From: Lachnospiraceae bacterium
GTDB lineage: Bacteria; Bacillota; Clostridia; Lachnospirales; Lachnospiraceae
Direction: 5' to 3'
Assembly: GCA_017525525.1 (NCBI GenBank)
Contig: JAFXSQ010000070.1
Span: forward strand, 1 to 64,000
DNA length: 64,000 nucleotides
Part shown: positions 33,569 to 44,489 of the stretch, piece by piece
How positions within the stretch are numbered: the first letter of the stretch is position 1
Layout: every line of letters starts with the position of its first letter
Notes under the pieces: model-generated
Told to the model about the DNA's origin: nothing
The model's input: the letters and a program-made list of their open reading frames with translations, nothing else
Databases searched by the model: none
Translations under genes and position numbers: made by a program

Positions 33569-34504
33569 GTGAAGCAGTTTCTTAAGAGATTGGCAGCGGG
33601 AATAGGAGCCTTTTTTAACAAGTCTTCGGAGGACAGCCTGCCGGCATATGCCGCACAGGCCACTTTTTTTGTTATCATGTCGTTTTTTCCGTTCATGATG
33701 CTTCTTCTGATGTTTATCTCCAAGCTTTCGTTTATGAATACGGATATAGTAAACAGTATTATGGATATAGTTCCGGAAGGGCTTTCGGACTATATCCTTT
33801 TCATTATCAACGATATTGCTTATTCGAATTCGGCCTCCTTTACCGTGGTTTCGATAGTTGTGTCGCTCTGGTCCGCGGCAAAGGGCATGCAGACCCTGAC
33901 TATTGCGTTGGACAAGATATACAAGCTCGAGAAGAGAAAGAACTTTATCTTAGCGAGGATTATCTGCTCGCTTTATACTCTTGTATTCCTTATCCTGTGC
34001 ATAGTGGTAATGGTGGTTCAAGCCTTTGCGGAGCCGATTATCAAGGAGGTTATGGAGTATTTCCCGCAGTTCTTAAGTGAGGCAATGCTTATCTCGAGCT
34101 TAAAGAACGTATTCACATTTTTGGTTATATTCATTTTCCTGGTGCTTATTTATTACCAGCTTCCGGACAGAAAGGGGCAGGTAAAGTATGAGGCTGTGGG
34201 AGCTGCAATCGCTGCGTTACTCTGGGTATTTATTACGAAGGCATTTTCTTTATATATAGGTCGTGTGGCCGGAGCTTCGGCCATGTACGGAAGCCTTACA
34301 TCGGTAATACTTGTATTTATGTGGCTATACATAAGCATGCAGGTTGTGCTTTATGGGGCGGAGATAAACTACTTTTTAACCGATGACGTAAACAAATTTA
34401 CCAGAAGGCGGAAGGCAAAGAAGAGACTGAAAAAAGACAGGCGCATACGTAAGAAAACCGAGAGAGAGGTTGAGCCTAATTCCCTTGACACAACTGATGT
34501 TTAG
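33569..34504 (+). CDS. YihY/BrkB-family inner membrane protein
   Basis: A polytopic membrane protein of about 311 residues with six hydrophobic segments. SLPAYAAQATFFVIMSFFPFMMLLL at the start of the membrane part, LWSAAKGMQTLTIALDKIY and the YGAEINYF block near the end are family features. It was once annotated as RNase BN, but its function is not established. I chose the GTG at 33569 (AAGGGG upstream) because a longer frame from 33413 would read through the 6S RNA. The C-terminus is highly basic then acidic. It is followed by atpB after 56 bases. Confidence 0.85.
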   Translation: MKQFLKRLAAGIGAFFNKSSEDSLPAYAAQATFFVIMSFFPFMMLLLMFISKLSFMNTDIVNSIMDIVPEGLSDYILFIINDIAYSNSASFTVVSIVVSLWSAAKGMQTLTIALDKIYKLEKRKNFILARIICSLYTLVFLILCIVVMVVQAFAEPIIKEVMEYFPQFLSEAMLISSLKNVFTFLVIFIFLVLIYYQLPDRKGQVKYEAVGAAIAALLWVFITKAFSLYIGRVAGASAMYGSLTSVILVFMWLYISMQVVLYGAEINYFLTDDVNKFTRRRKAKKRLKKDRRIRKKTEREVEPNSLDTTDV

Positions 34505-34560
34505 GGCTAAAATGATAGTTTGATAGTTTAAGAAAAATCAAGAAGGGAGAGGTGCTTGTT

Positions 34561-35469
34561 TTGGATAAAAAGAAAAGAATGACTGCCATTATCGTATTGA
34601 TAATTGCTGAGGCGGTCATTTCCATAGGAGTGTTCGTGACTAACGGCATGGTCGAAAAGCATGAGACCATAAAGGAGGTCATGAAGGATGCGGTTCTCCA
34701 CGAGGATAACAGGATAAGCCTGTTTGGCTTAGCGGAGGTTAATCCTTCGCTGATTTCAGGCTTCGTCGTGACGGCTTTGCTGCTTTTGTTCGCGGCGATT
34801 ATGCGAATCTTCGTGATACCGAAATTCTCGTATGTGCCGGGAAAGATGCAGATTCTGCTTGAAGAGTGGGTCGGCTTCTTCAAGAAGCTTGCGGAGACGA
34901 ACAGTCACCACAGAAACAAATTCCTCGGCGCATATATCTTCGCGGCGGGCTCGTACATCTTCTTCGGAACGATGTTTGAGCTGATAGGCCTTGAGGCGAT
35001 TACAACCGAGGGCCATCCGATTTCGCTGCCTGCGCCGTTGGCCGATATAAACGGCGCCATATGCATGGGCTGCCTTTCCTACCTGGTCATTTTATCCGGA
35101 GGAATAGCCGAGAACAAGCTTCGAGGCGTGGCGCTGACGTTAAAGGAGTTCTCGCTCCCGATATCCATGAGCTTCCGTCTCTTCGGTGCATTGCTCTCGG
35201 GTATGCTGGTTACGGAGCTCATCTACTTCTATATGGGGCTTTCGATAGTGCTTCCGGTTATAGTCGGGGTGCTTTTCACACTGATACATGCTTTGGTTCA
35301 GGCATACGTCCTGACCATGCTTGTGTCCATGTTCTACGGTGAGGTAACGGAGCCACCCAAAAAGAAGGAGAAAAAGAAGAAACCACATGATCAGGATCCG
35401 GAGAATACGCCGGAAGATACATCGGATGACAGTGATGTCGCAGAGGAAAGCAGCGAGCAGGCTGCATAA
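34561..35469 (+). CDS. atpB: F0F1 ATP synthase subunit a
   Basis: The membrane stator subunit that forms the ion half-channels. Five to six hydrophobic helices; the essential arginine is Arg206 in SFRLFGALLSG; the C-terminal HALVQAYVLTMLVSMFYGE block is conserved. Uncommon features are an N-terminal soluble stretch between helices 1 and 2 and a charged 40-residue C-terminal tail (KKKEKKKKPHDQDPE onward). I chose the TTG at 34561, 9-10 bases after GGGAG; an upstream GTG (34552) sits too close to it. It opens an a-c-b-(delta)alpha-gamma-beta-epsilon operon. Confidence 0.93.
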   Translation: MDKKKRMTAIIVLIIAEAVISIGVFVTNGMVEKHETIKEVMKDAVLHEDNRISLFGLAEVNPSLISGFVVTALLLLFAAIMRIFVIPKFSYVPGKMQILLEEWVGFFKKLAETNSHHRNKFLGAYIFAAGSYIFFGTMFELIGLEAITTEGHPISLPAPLADINGAICMGCLSYLVILSGGIAENKLRGVALTLKEFSLPISMSFRLFGALLSGMLVTELIYFYMGLSIVLPVIVGVLFTLIHALVQAYVLTMLVSMFYGEVTEPPKKKEKKKKPHDQDPENTPEDTSDDSDVAEESSEQAA

Positions 35470-35495
35470 AAAATATTATTCAGGAGAGTAAAAAA

Positions 35496-35921
35496 ATGAC
35501 AATTAAGATTTCAAAGAAATTACCCATAATACTCGGAGTTATCATCATACTGATGGGCTTGTTCGTGGTTGTCGGACCGCAGCTTATAAAGGCTGAGGGA
35601 AACGATGCATCGCTTACTGTAAATAACGGAATAAACACAGCTATAGCGCGAGATGCCGAGGATGTGGCGCTTGAAGCTTCCGCTGAAGCATCCGACTCAA
35701 CCGGCAGCAGAGCTATTGCGGCTGCGATAGCAATCGGACTAGCGGCTTTAGGCGGCGCCATAGCGATGGGTATGGCTATCTCAAAGGCAGCAGAGGGGAT
35801 GTCGAGACAACCTGAGGCAAGCGGTAAGATACAGGGTATGGTAATGCTTGGTCTTGTGTTTATAGAGACGGCTATTATCTATGCTCTTGTAACGGCGATA
35901 CTGATTATATTCGTAATGTAG
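35496..35921 (+). CDS. atpE: F0F1 ATP synthase subunit c with N-terminal extension
   Basis: The rotor ring subunit. The last 70 residues are the normal two-helix hairpin with loop RQPE (104-107) and the ion-binding Glu124 in FIETAIIY. Upstream lies an extra 70 residues: a hydrophobic segment (10-26), then QLIKAEG and an Asp/Ala/Ser-rich stretch. This resembles a cleavable signal peptide plus propeptide or a third helix; most c subunits are 70-90 residues in total, against 141 here. The Gln that Na+-binding c subunits carry in helix 1 is replaced by Met91, so H+ coupling is more likely (inference). It lies between atpB and atpF. Confidence 0.92.
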   Translation: MTIKISKKLPIILGVIIILMGLFVVVGPQLIKAEGNDASLTVNNGINTAIARDAEDVALEASAEASDSTGSRAIAAAIAIGLAALGGAIAMGMAISKAAEGMSRQPEASGKIQGMVMLGLVFIETAIIYALVTAILIIFVM

Positions 35922-35949
35922 CAGATTATATGAATAAGAGGTGCAGATT

Positions 35950-36453
35950 ATGGTACTTACCGGATTACCGCTTAATATAGACTTTCAGCAGATACTGCTT
36001 CACTTAGCGAACTTTGCTATACTCTTCTTCGGGCTTTACATCCTCTTGTACAAGCCGGTTGTAGACTTCATGAAGAAGCGTGAGGAGCATTACAAAGCCA
36101 TCGATGATGAGGCTATGGGGAAGCTTGCAGAGGCGGAGAATAAAGAAAAGGAATACAGTAACAGGTTAGAGACCTGTGACGCGGAGATAGCAGCCAAGAT
36201 GAAGAAGGCTGAGGATGAGATGAATGAGGCCAGACTTGCAAGCCAGAAGGCTGCAAAGGATAAGGCGGACAAGCTGATAGAGGAGGCTCGTGAGGCGGCT
36301 GAAGCCGAGAAGAAGGGCATCCTGAAGAGGGCCGAGAAGGAGATTACGGATATGGTTTCCGCAGCAGCCGAGAAGATTATGCTTTCGGATGACATAACAA
36401 AGGCCTATGATGAATTCCTCTCAGACGCCGAAAGGAGCGCAAAGCATGGATAA
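35950..36453 (+). CDS. atpF: F0F1 ATP synthase subunit b
   Basis: The peripheral stalk subunit. One N-terminal membrane helix ([13 protein letters not shown]) is followed by a long charged helix rich in Ala, Glu and Lys ending near [20 protein letters not shown] chose the ATG at 35950 (AAGAGG upstream) giving 167 residues; a GTG three codons earlier overlaps the ribosome site. The stop overlaps the start of the next gene by eight bases. The position normally taken by atpH (delta) is empty. Confidence 0.93.
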   Translation: MVLTGLPLNIDFQQILLHLANFAILFFGLYILLYKPVVDFMKKREEHYKAIDDEAMGKLAEAENKEKEYSNRLETCDAEIAAKMKKAEDEMNEARLASQKAAKDKADKLIEEAREAAEAEKKGILKRAEKEITDMVSAAAEKIMLSDDITKAYDEFLSDAERSAKHG

Positions 36454-38191
36454 AAAGGCGTATCTCTATGCTGCGAAGGCCCCGGACGGCGCGCAGCAGA
36501 TTCGTTTTTTACGGTTTCTGAAAAATAAATACGGTGACGATATCGAGCTCTGCTTTGTAGAGGACTCATCTTTAAAGGGCGGCTTCAAGCTTACCTGCGG
36601 GGAGGATGTCTACAACTGGACGGCAGAGGGAAGGTTAAGACAGCTCAAGGACATGCTTGCCGACATGGAGAGCGGCAGGGGGCTTAAGGCCTCCGAATCC
36701 GGAGAGCTGCTTGCCCTTATCAAAAAGTCCATAGATGATTTTCACCTGAACACGGTTCCCGAGGAAGAGGGAAGAGTCAAGACCGTCGGAGACGGAATAG
36801 TCGTTGCAAGCGGCCTTGAATCCGTGACCTACGGCGAGATAGTCGTATTCGAATCCGGCGTAAAGGGCATGGTTCAGGATTTAAGAAAGGGCGAGATCGG
36901 TGTTATCCTTTTCGGTGACGATGAGGATATAACAGAGGGAAGCCTAGTAAGGCGCACGAAGAAAACCGCGGGTATTCCCGTCGGTGACGGTTACCTCGGA
37001 AGAGTTGTGGACGCCCTCGGCAATCCTTTGGACGGTCTCGGAGATATAGAGGACGACGGCTACAGGGCGGTCGAAGCTCCCGCGCCCGGCATCATAGAGA
37101 GGCAGCCTGTCAACGAGCCGATGGATACGGGACTCCTCTCGATAGACTCCATGTTCCCTATAGGAAGGGGCCAGAGAGAGCTTATTATCGGCGACAGACA
37201 GACGGGCAAAACGACTATTGCGATAGACACCATATTAAACCAGCAGGACAAGGGAGTGTTGTGCATATACGTGGCCATAGGTCAGAAGGCAAGCTCCGTT
37301 GCAAGGACGGTGGGAATCCTGAAGAAGAGGGATGCCATGAAGTACACGGTTGTGGTCAATGCTTCGGCTTCGGACCCGGCTCCCCTGCAGTACATAGCTC
37401 CCTATGCGGGAACTGCCATAGGCGAGTATTTTATGGCAAAGGGCAAGGACGTGCTCATCATATATGATGATCTTTCAAAGCATGCCATAGCCTACAGAGC
37501 GCTTTCGCTGCTGCTTGAGCGTTCGCCCGGACGTGAGGCTTACCCCGGAGATGTATTCTATTTGCATTCAAGATTGCTTGAGCGTTCGGCTCATCTTTCG
37601 GATGAATTGGGCGGCGGCTCGCTTACAGCGCTTCCGATAGTCGAAACCCAGGCGGGTGATGTGTCAGCTTACATTCCGACGAATATAATATCCATAACAG
37701 ATGGTCAGATATTCTTGGAAAGCGATCTTTTCTTCGCGGGCCAGCGTCCTGCGGTAAATGTCGGTCTTTCGGTATCCCGTGTGGGCGGCGCCGCGCAGAC
37801 GAAGGCCATGAAGAAGGCCTGCGGAAGCTTGAGGCTTGACCTTGCGCAGTACCGTGAGATGGAGGTATTTACACAGTTTTCAAGCGACTTGGACGAAGCT
37901 ACGAGAAAGCAGCTTGCCTACGGTCAGGGACTTATGAGGTTACTAAGACAGCATTCGAGCAGTCCGCTTTCGTTGTGCGAACAGGTTATTGTTCTTGTTT
38001 CGGCGACGGCGCACTGCTTTGCGGATGTTGAAATAGAGAAAATCCTTGATGTGAGAAATGAGCTTTTGGAGCATTTTCACCGCGAGGAGAGCGGTCTGTG
38101 CGCAACCATAGAGAATACCGGTATCCTGAGCGACACAGACAAGGAAAGAATTATAACGGTTGCTAAGGAGTTTATGAAGAATAAAGCATAA
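36446..38191 (+). CDS. atpA: F0F1 ATP synthase alpha subunit with fused delta C-terminal domain
   Basis: The catalytic-head alpha subunit: Walker A GDRQTGKT (249-256), [12 protein letters not shown], and [12 protein letters not shown] and [12 protein letters not shown] blocks. The first 75 residues are not alpha: they match the C-terminal domain of the delta/OSCP subunit ([20 protein letters not shown], then [26 protein letters not shown], i.e. the L-GG-x-V...GRL pattern). No other delta gene is present in the operon and the delta N-terminal helical domain is missing. Length 581 residues against about 500 normally. The ATG at 36446 follows AAAGGAGCGC and overlaps atpF by 8 bases. Confidence 0.93.
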   Translation: MDKKAYLYAAKAPDGAQQIRFLRFLKNKYGDDIELCFVEDSSLKGGFKLTCGEDVYNWTAEGRLRQLKDMLADMESGRGLKASESGELLALIKKSIDDFHLNTVPEEEGRVKTVGDGIVVASGLESVTYGEIVVFESGVKGMVQDLRKGEIGVILFGDDEDITEGSLVRRTKKTAGIPVGDGYLGRVVDALGNPLDGLGDIEDDGYRAVEAPAPGIIERQPVNEPMDTGLLSIDSMFPIGRGQRELIIGDRQTGKTTIAIDTILNQQDKGVLCIYVAIGQKASSVARTVGILKKRDAMKYTVVVNASASDPAPLQYIAPYAGTAIGEYFMAKGKDVLIIYDDLSKHAIAYRALSLLLERSPGREAYPGDVFYLHSRLLERSAHLSDELGGGSLTALPIVETQAGDVSAYIPTNIISITDGQIFLESDLFFAGQRPAVNVGLSVSRVGGAAQTKAMKKACGSLRLDLAQYREMEVFTQFSSDLDEATRKQLAYGQGLMRLLRQHSSSPLSLCEQVIVLVSATAHCFADVEIEKILDVRNELLEHFHREESGLCATIENTGILSDTDKERIITVAKEFMKNKA

Positions 38192-38211
38192 CAGGGTTAA
38201 GGTGGTCTTAA

Positions 38212-40539
<2,328 letters not shown>

Positions 40540-40540
<1 letters not shown>

Positions 40541-40968
40541 TGGCAGCAGTTTTTAATGCTAAAATATACGAGGCGGACAGCGAGTTTTATAACGGCGAGG
40601 TAGTCTCCCTTGTGGTTCCGGCATCGGACGGAATGTACGGCATACTCGCACATCACAGAAATGTGGTTCTGAATATAGTTCCGGGACAGATGCACTTTGA
40701 GAAGCCGGACGGAACCGTGGTTAACGCGCTTATTTCCGAGGGCATGCTTAGGGTGAAAAACGGTGAAGCCCTGATACTCGCCACCTCCGTCATAAAGCCG
40801 GAGGATGAAGAGGCAAGGCGCAAAAAGGAACTCAAAGAGGAGCGGGAGGAAGCGCAAATCCAAAAGAAGAGCATGCAGGAGTACAAGGAGGCTGAGGTTA
40901 TGCTTGCAAAGGCGATACACGGCCTTAAGGTTAACCTACACAACCATGAGGATGGAAAACAGTTGTAG
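40540..40968 (+). CDS. atpC: F0F1 ATP synthase epsilon subunit
   Basis: It links the rotor and the head and can inhibit ATP hydrolysis. The N-terminal beta domain (VVSLVVPASDGMYGILAHH, then MRVKNGEALIL-like strand) is followed by a helical hairpin with a very charged EEARRKKELKEEREEAQ segment. Length is 142 residues. It closes the operon; the next gene begins 40 bases later without a visible terminator. Confidence 0.95.
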
Positions 40969-41008
40969 CTTGTGGCAATTATATAATAAATGCATATAGG
41001 ATTATAAA

Positions 41009-41614
41009 ATGAGTGAGATGAGCATTTACGGCGATCATGTGCCGGCCATGGAGCAGATCAAGGATGAGCTGCTTAAGAGAATAAATGAATTGAGAGTAAG
41101 GCTTACGCAGAAGTACGGGAGCGATCCTGTAGATCACTGCTTAGCAAGGATAAAGTCCGATGAGAGCATGCGTGAAAAGTGCAGGAGAAACGGGCTTCCC
41201 GAGACTACGGAGAATGCGTTAACCTTCTTTCGCGACGCAATAGGCTTAAGGATAGTCTGCTCTTTTTTGAGCGATGTCTATACCATAAGGAATTACCTTG
41301 TGAGATTTAACGACCTTGAGCTTGTGGAGGAAAAGGATTATATTAAGAAGGCTAAAGACAACGGTTACAGAAGCCTGCATCTTATTGTTAAGACAGAGCA
41401 GGGCTATTATGTGGAGATACAGCTCAGGACCATATCCATGGATACCTGGGCGGCATTGGAGCATCAGATGAAATACAAGAAGGACAAGATGGCCAGCGAG
41501 GAGCTGATAGTTAGCGAATTAAAGCGCTGCGCGGACGAGCTTGCTTCGACGGATGTGTCCATGCAGACCATAAGAGATATGATATTTACGGAGGAAGGAG
41601 CTTCGGTACTATGA
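41009..41614 (+). CDS. Small alarmone synthetase (RelQ/YjbM-like)
   Basis: A single-domain (p)ppGpp synthetase of 201 residues. RelA/SpoT synthetase motifs are RDAIGLRIVCSFLSDVY, DYIKKAKDNGYRSLHLIV and VEIQLRTISMDTWAALEHQMKYK; no hydrolase, TGS or ACT domain is attached. By family rule it transfers pyrophosphate from ATP to GDP/GTP. The stop overlaps the response regulator ATG (ATGA), so alarmone synthesis and the two-component system are translationally coupled. It follows the ATP synthase operon without a clear terminator. Confidence 0.9.
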   Translation: MSEMSIYGDHVPAMEQIKDELLKRINELRVRLTQKYGSDPVDHCLARIKSDESMREKCRRNGLPETTENALTFFRDAIGLRIVCSFLSDVYTIRNYLVRFNDLELVEEKDYIKKAKDNGYRSLHLIVKTEQGYYVEIQLRTISMDTWAALEHQMKYKKDKMASEELIVSELKRCADELASTDVSMQTIRDMIFTEEGASVL

Positions 41615-42279
41615 AGATTCTTATAGCCGAGGATACGGCGGATTTAAACAGGGCGATAACGGCGGTTCTTAAGCACGAGGGCTATGACGTGACCTCGGCT
41701 TTGGACGGGCAGGAGGCCATGGATTACATCGAGAGCGACAGCTTTGACTGTATGGTGCTGGACATCATGATGCCAAAGAAGAGCGGGCTTGAGGTGTTGA
41801 CCGAATTGAGGAGCAGGCACATACTTACGCCTGTTCTTTTACTTACGGCTAAGGTGGAGATTGACGACAGGGTTGCGGGTCTTGACGCGGGGGCCGATGA
41901 TTATCTGACAAAGCCCTTTGCCATGAAGGAACTGCTCGCGAGATTAAGGGCGCTTATCAGGAGAAGAGAGGGTTACAGCGAGGATACCCTAAGCTTCGCA
42001 GACTTCATCCTCAATGCCAAGGAGTCCGAGCTTACGGCGGGCAATACGGTAAGGCTTTCAATCAAGGAATTCGAGCTTATGCAGTTCCTGATAAGAAATT
42101 CGGACAAGGAGCTTGCAACGGAGTATCTGCTCGAGTCCGTGTGGAGAAATGAACCGGATGCCCATGCGGATACGGTTTGGCTTTACATTTCCTACTTAAG
42201 GGGGAAGCTGAGCTCCGTAGGTTCCTGCGCCGTAATCAACGGAGAAAAGGGCGGAGCCTACAAATTGGCGGAAGGTTAG
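41611..42279 (+). CDS. OmpR/PhoB-family response regulator
   Basis: 222 residues: receiver domain with phospho-acceptor Asp51 (LDIMMPKKSG) and Lys101 (TKPF), then a winged-helix DNA-binding domain ending with WLYISYLRGKL and GEKGGAYKL. The ATG overlaps the alarmone synthetase stop. It pairs with the downstream histidine kinase. Targets are unknown. Confidence 0.95.
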   Translation: MKILIAEDTADLNRAITAVLKHEGYDVTSALDGQEAMDYIESDSFDCMVLDIMMPKKSGLEVLTELRSRHILTPVLLLTAKVEIDDRVAGLDAGADDYLTKPFAMKELLARLRALIRRREGYSEDTLSFADFILNAKESELTAGNTVRLSIKEFELMQFLIRNSDKELATEYLLESVWRNEPDAHADTVWLYISYLRGKLSSVGSCAVINGEKGGAYKLAEG

Positions 42280-42338
42280 CAAGGTGACAGCGACATGATG
42301 ACAATATGATGGTTATGCGATAGCAATGGGTAAGGCCT

Positions 42339-43646
42339 ATGAACGAGAAATCCATTAAAAGACTGAGAAGGAAGATAATACTGACGGTTATGCTGTCTCT
42401 TTTTCTTGTCATGGTTTTTATGGGCGTGACTATAAATGCCGTCAGTTATTTCTCGTCGCACAGGGTTATAAACAGGGTTCTCGACGACATAGCAAACAAC
42501 GACGGAGAGCCGGTTATGGCAGTCGTTATTGATGATGACGATGACGGCCTCAGAGGCGGCAATTTCAATATAAATCTTTTTGATACAGGTTTTATTTCGA
42601 GAGTTTTTGATCCGGATTTCACGAATTACGCAAGATACTTTGTTGTGTACTATGACGACGAAGGGAACATAAGGCAGCTCAAGACTATGTACGATGCCAT
42701 GTTCAATACAGAGGAGATGACACAGCTCGGTGAGCGGGCTTACAAAAGGCTGTTAAGCTACGGAAGAATCGGCACATATTACTATAAGCTGACCGACAAC
42801 GCCTTCGGCGAGGGAAAGATAGCTGTATTTCTGGATTGCTCGAGGGAGCTTGCATCGATTTACAGAACCATGTACCTGACCATGATCATATGCTTTGTGG
42901 GGCTGGTGCTTACATTTATAATCTCGGTATTCTTCTCCAAAAGCCTTATTGCGCCGGAGGTTGAGAATTCCAGGAAGCAGAGAGAGTTCATCACGAATGC
43001 GGGGCACGAATTAAAAACCCCTCTTGCCGTGATAAAGGCCAATACGGAGCTTATAGAGATGATGGGCGAGTCCAACGAGTGGACGCAGTCGACCTTAAAG
43101 CAGGTTGACCATATGGACGGGCTTATCAAGAATCTTGTCATGATCTCGAGGGCCGAAGAAAAGGCCGACAAGAGCGGCCTAGTCAAGGTAAATGTATCGG
43201 ATGCCGTGAAGGAGGCCTGCGGAAACTTCGAGTCCGTGGCTAAGGCAGACGGCAAGACCTTAAAGAGCGAGATAGAGCCGGATGTGCATATGATGATAGA
43301 GGAGGGGCGCATGAGACAGCTTTCGGGGCTTCTTCTCGACAACGCCATGAAGTACTGCGACGATGGAGGTACAGTGTCGGTGGTGCTTGCTGCGCCGAAA
43401 AAGGGCAGGCTTATAAGGCTTACCGTGTCCAACAGCTTTGCGTCAGGAGCGGGGATTGATTATAACCGTTTCTTTGAGCGTTTCTACCGCGCCGACGAGT
43501 CACACAAGCAGGAGAAGGCAAAGAGTGGCTACGGCATAGGGCTTTCCATGGCGGAGAGCATATGCAAGCAGTACGGTGGCAATATCAAGGCATACTGGAA
43601 GGACGGCGTTATATCCTTCACATGCATGCTTTCATCAGGGCTTTAA
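42339..43646 (+). CDS. Sensor histidine kinase
   Basis: 435 residues. Transmembrane helices at about 13-35 and 177-199 enclose an extracellular sensor of about 140 residues with a DDDDDG stretch. The cytoplasmic part has the H-box NAGHELKTPLAV (His223), the N-box LLDNAMKYC and the G-box GYGIGLSMAE; no HAMP is obvious between helix 2 and the H-box. It partners the regulator gene 59 bases upstream. The signal is unknown. Confidence 0.95.
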   Translation: MNEKSIKRLRRKIILTVMLSLFLVMVFMGVTINAVSYFSSHRVINRVLDDIANNDGEPVMAVVIDDDDDGLRGGNFNINLFDTGFISRVFDPDFTNYARYFVVYYDDEGNIRQLKTMYDAMFNTEEMTQLGERAYKRLLSYGRIGTYYYKLTDNAFGEGKIAVFLDCSRELASIYRTMYLTMIICFVGLVLTFIISVFFSKSLIAPEVENSRKQREFITNAGHELKTPLAVIKANTELIEMMGESNEWTQSTLKQVDHMDGLIKNLVMISRAEEKADKSGLVKVNVSDAVKEACGNFESVAKADGKTLKSEIEPDVHMMIEEGRMRQLSGLLLDNAMKYCDDGGTVSVVLAAPKKGRLIRLTVSNSFASGAGIDYNRFFERFYRADESHKQEKAKSGYGIGLSMAESICKQYGGNIKAYWKDGVISFTCMLSSGL

Positions 43647-43694
43647 TTCTATGACAGAGACGGCTTTTTGTCGTACGATGTGCTTATCAAAAGA

Positions 43695-43762
43695 GTGACA
43701 GAATAAGAAAAATGTGTTATAATACCCCTGTTCATTTTATTTGGAAAGGACAGGGGTATTAT
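43695..43762 (+). promoter_or_regulatory. Promoter with overlapping palindrome before the rhomboid gene
   Basis: GTGACA (43695-43700), 17-base spacer and TATAAT (43718-43723). A perfect 13-bp inverted repeat, ATAATACCCCTGT (43719-43731) with ACAGGGGTATTAT (43750-43762), has its left arm on the -10 box and its right arm over the last bases before, and the first two of, the start codon. It could be an operator or a translation-blocking hairpin. Confidence 0.65.
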
Positions 43763-44342
43763 GGCTCAGGAAGCAAGAAAAAAACTCGTATTTTCGTACA
43801 ACGCACCGGTAACTCTTACATTTGCGTTAATCTCGCTTATTGTACTCGGCGTAAACAATCTTACCGACGGCAGGAGCAATGAGCTTTTCTTCTCGGTTTA
43901 CAGATCACCGATTTCGGTTCCGTTTGTTATAAGACTTTTCGGACATGTTTTGGGACATTCGAATTTAGCGCATTATACGGGAAACATGACCCTGTTTTTG
44001 CTGCTCGGCCCCGTGCTTGAAGAAAAGTACGGAAGCAAGAGACTGCTTGCCATGCTGACTACGGTTGCATTGATATCCGGACTGGTGAATGTGATATTCT
44101 TTCCGGGAATAGCGCTCCTTGGCGCAAGCGGTGAGGTCTTCATGATGATAGTTTTGGTTTCCGCAACGGACATGAAGCGGGGAGAGATACCGATAACCAT
44201 GATTCTTGTGATGGTCATCTACCTTGGTTCGGAGATATGGAACATGATTACGGTTAAGGACAATATATCACAGCTCACACATATAATCGGCGGTATCTGC
44301 GGCTCCTTCTTCGGCTTTACGGAGAAGAAAAAAAGCGCTTAG
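43761..44342 (+). CDS. Rhomboid-family intramembrane serine protease
   Basis: 193 residues with six hydrophobic helices. HYTGN (HxxxN type) in helix 2, LLGASGEVF with catalytic Ser123 in helix 4 and THIIGG with catalytic His174 in helix 6 fit an active rhomboid. The substrate is unknown. A weak AAAGGA precedes the ATG, partly inside the palindrome stem. It has its own promoter, and repeat sequence follows it. Confidence 0.88.
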   Translation: MAQEARKKLVFSYNAPVTLTFALISLIVLGVNNLTDGRSNELFFSVYRSPISVPFVIRLFGHVLGHSNLAHYTGNMTLFLLLGPVLEEKYGSKRLLAMLTTVALISGLVNVIFFPGIALLGASGEVFMMIVLVSATDMKRGEIPITMILVMVIYLGSEIWNMITVKDNISQLTHIIGGICGSFFGFTEKKKSA

Positions 44343-44368
44343 TTCCTGTGATGATGTGATGAAACTTT

Positions 44369-44454
44369 AGATTCTTTGGACTGCGTCCTCAGAATGACAC
44401 TAAAAGCTAAGATTCTTCGGACTGCGTCCTATCTTACGCGAAGCGAAGGATCTT
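44369..44454. repeat. Dispersed GATTCTTCGG repeat, compound copy
   Basis: Two left halves (GATTCTTTGGACTGCGTCC at about 44370 and GATTCTTCGGACTGCGTCC at 44411) followed by one right half, TTACGCGAAGCGAAGGATCTT. This looks like nested or tandem insertion of the same unit, located just before the YitT gene. Confidence 0.75.
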
Positions 44455-44489
44455 AATAATATAATCTTGTAGATACGAAAGGACAGCGG

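Noticed and set aside
35888-35949. A hidden separate delta (atpH) gene in the ATP synthase operon
   Set aside because: Gaps between atpE, atpF and atpA are too small, and no frame encodes the delta N-terminal domain.
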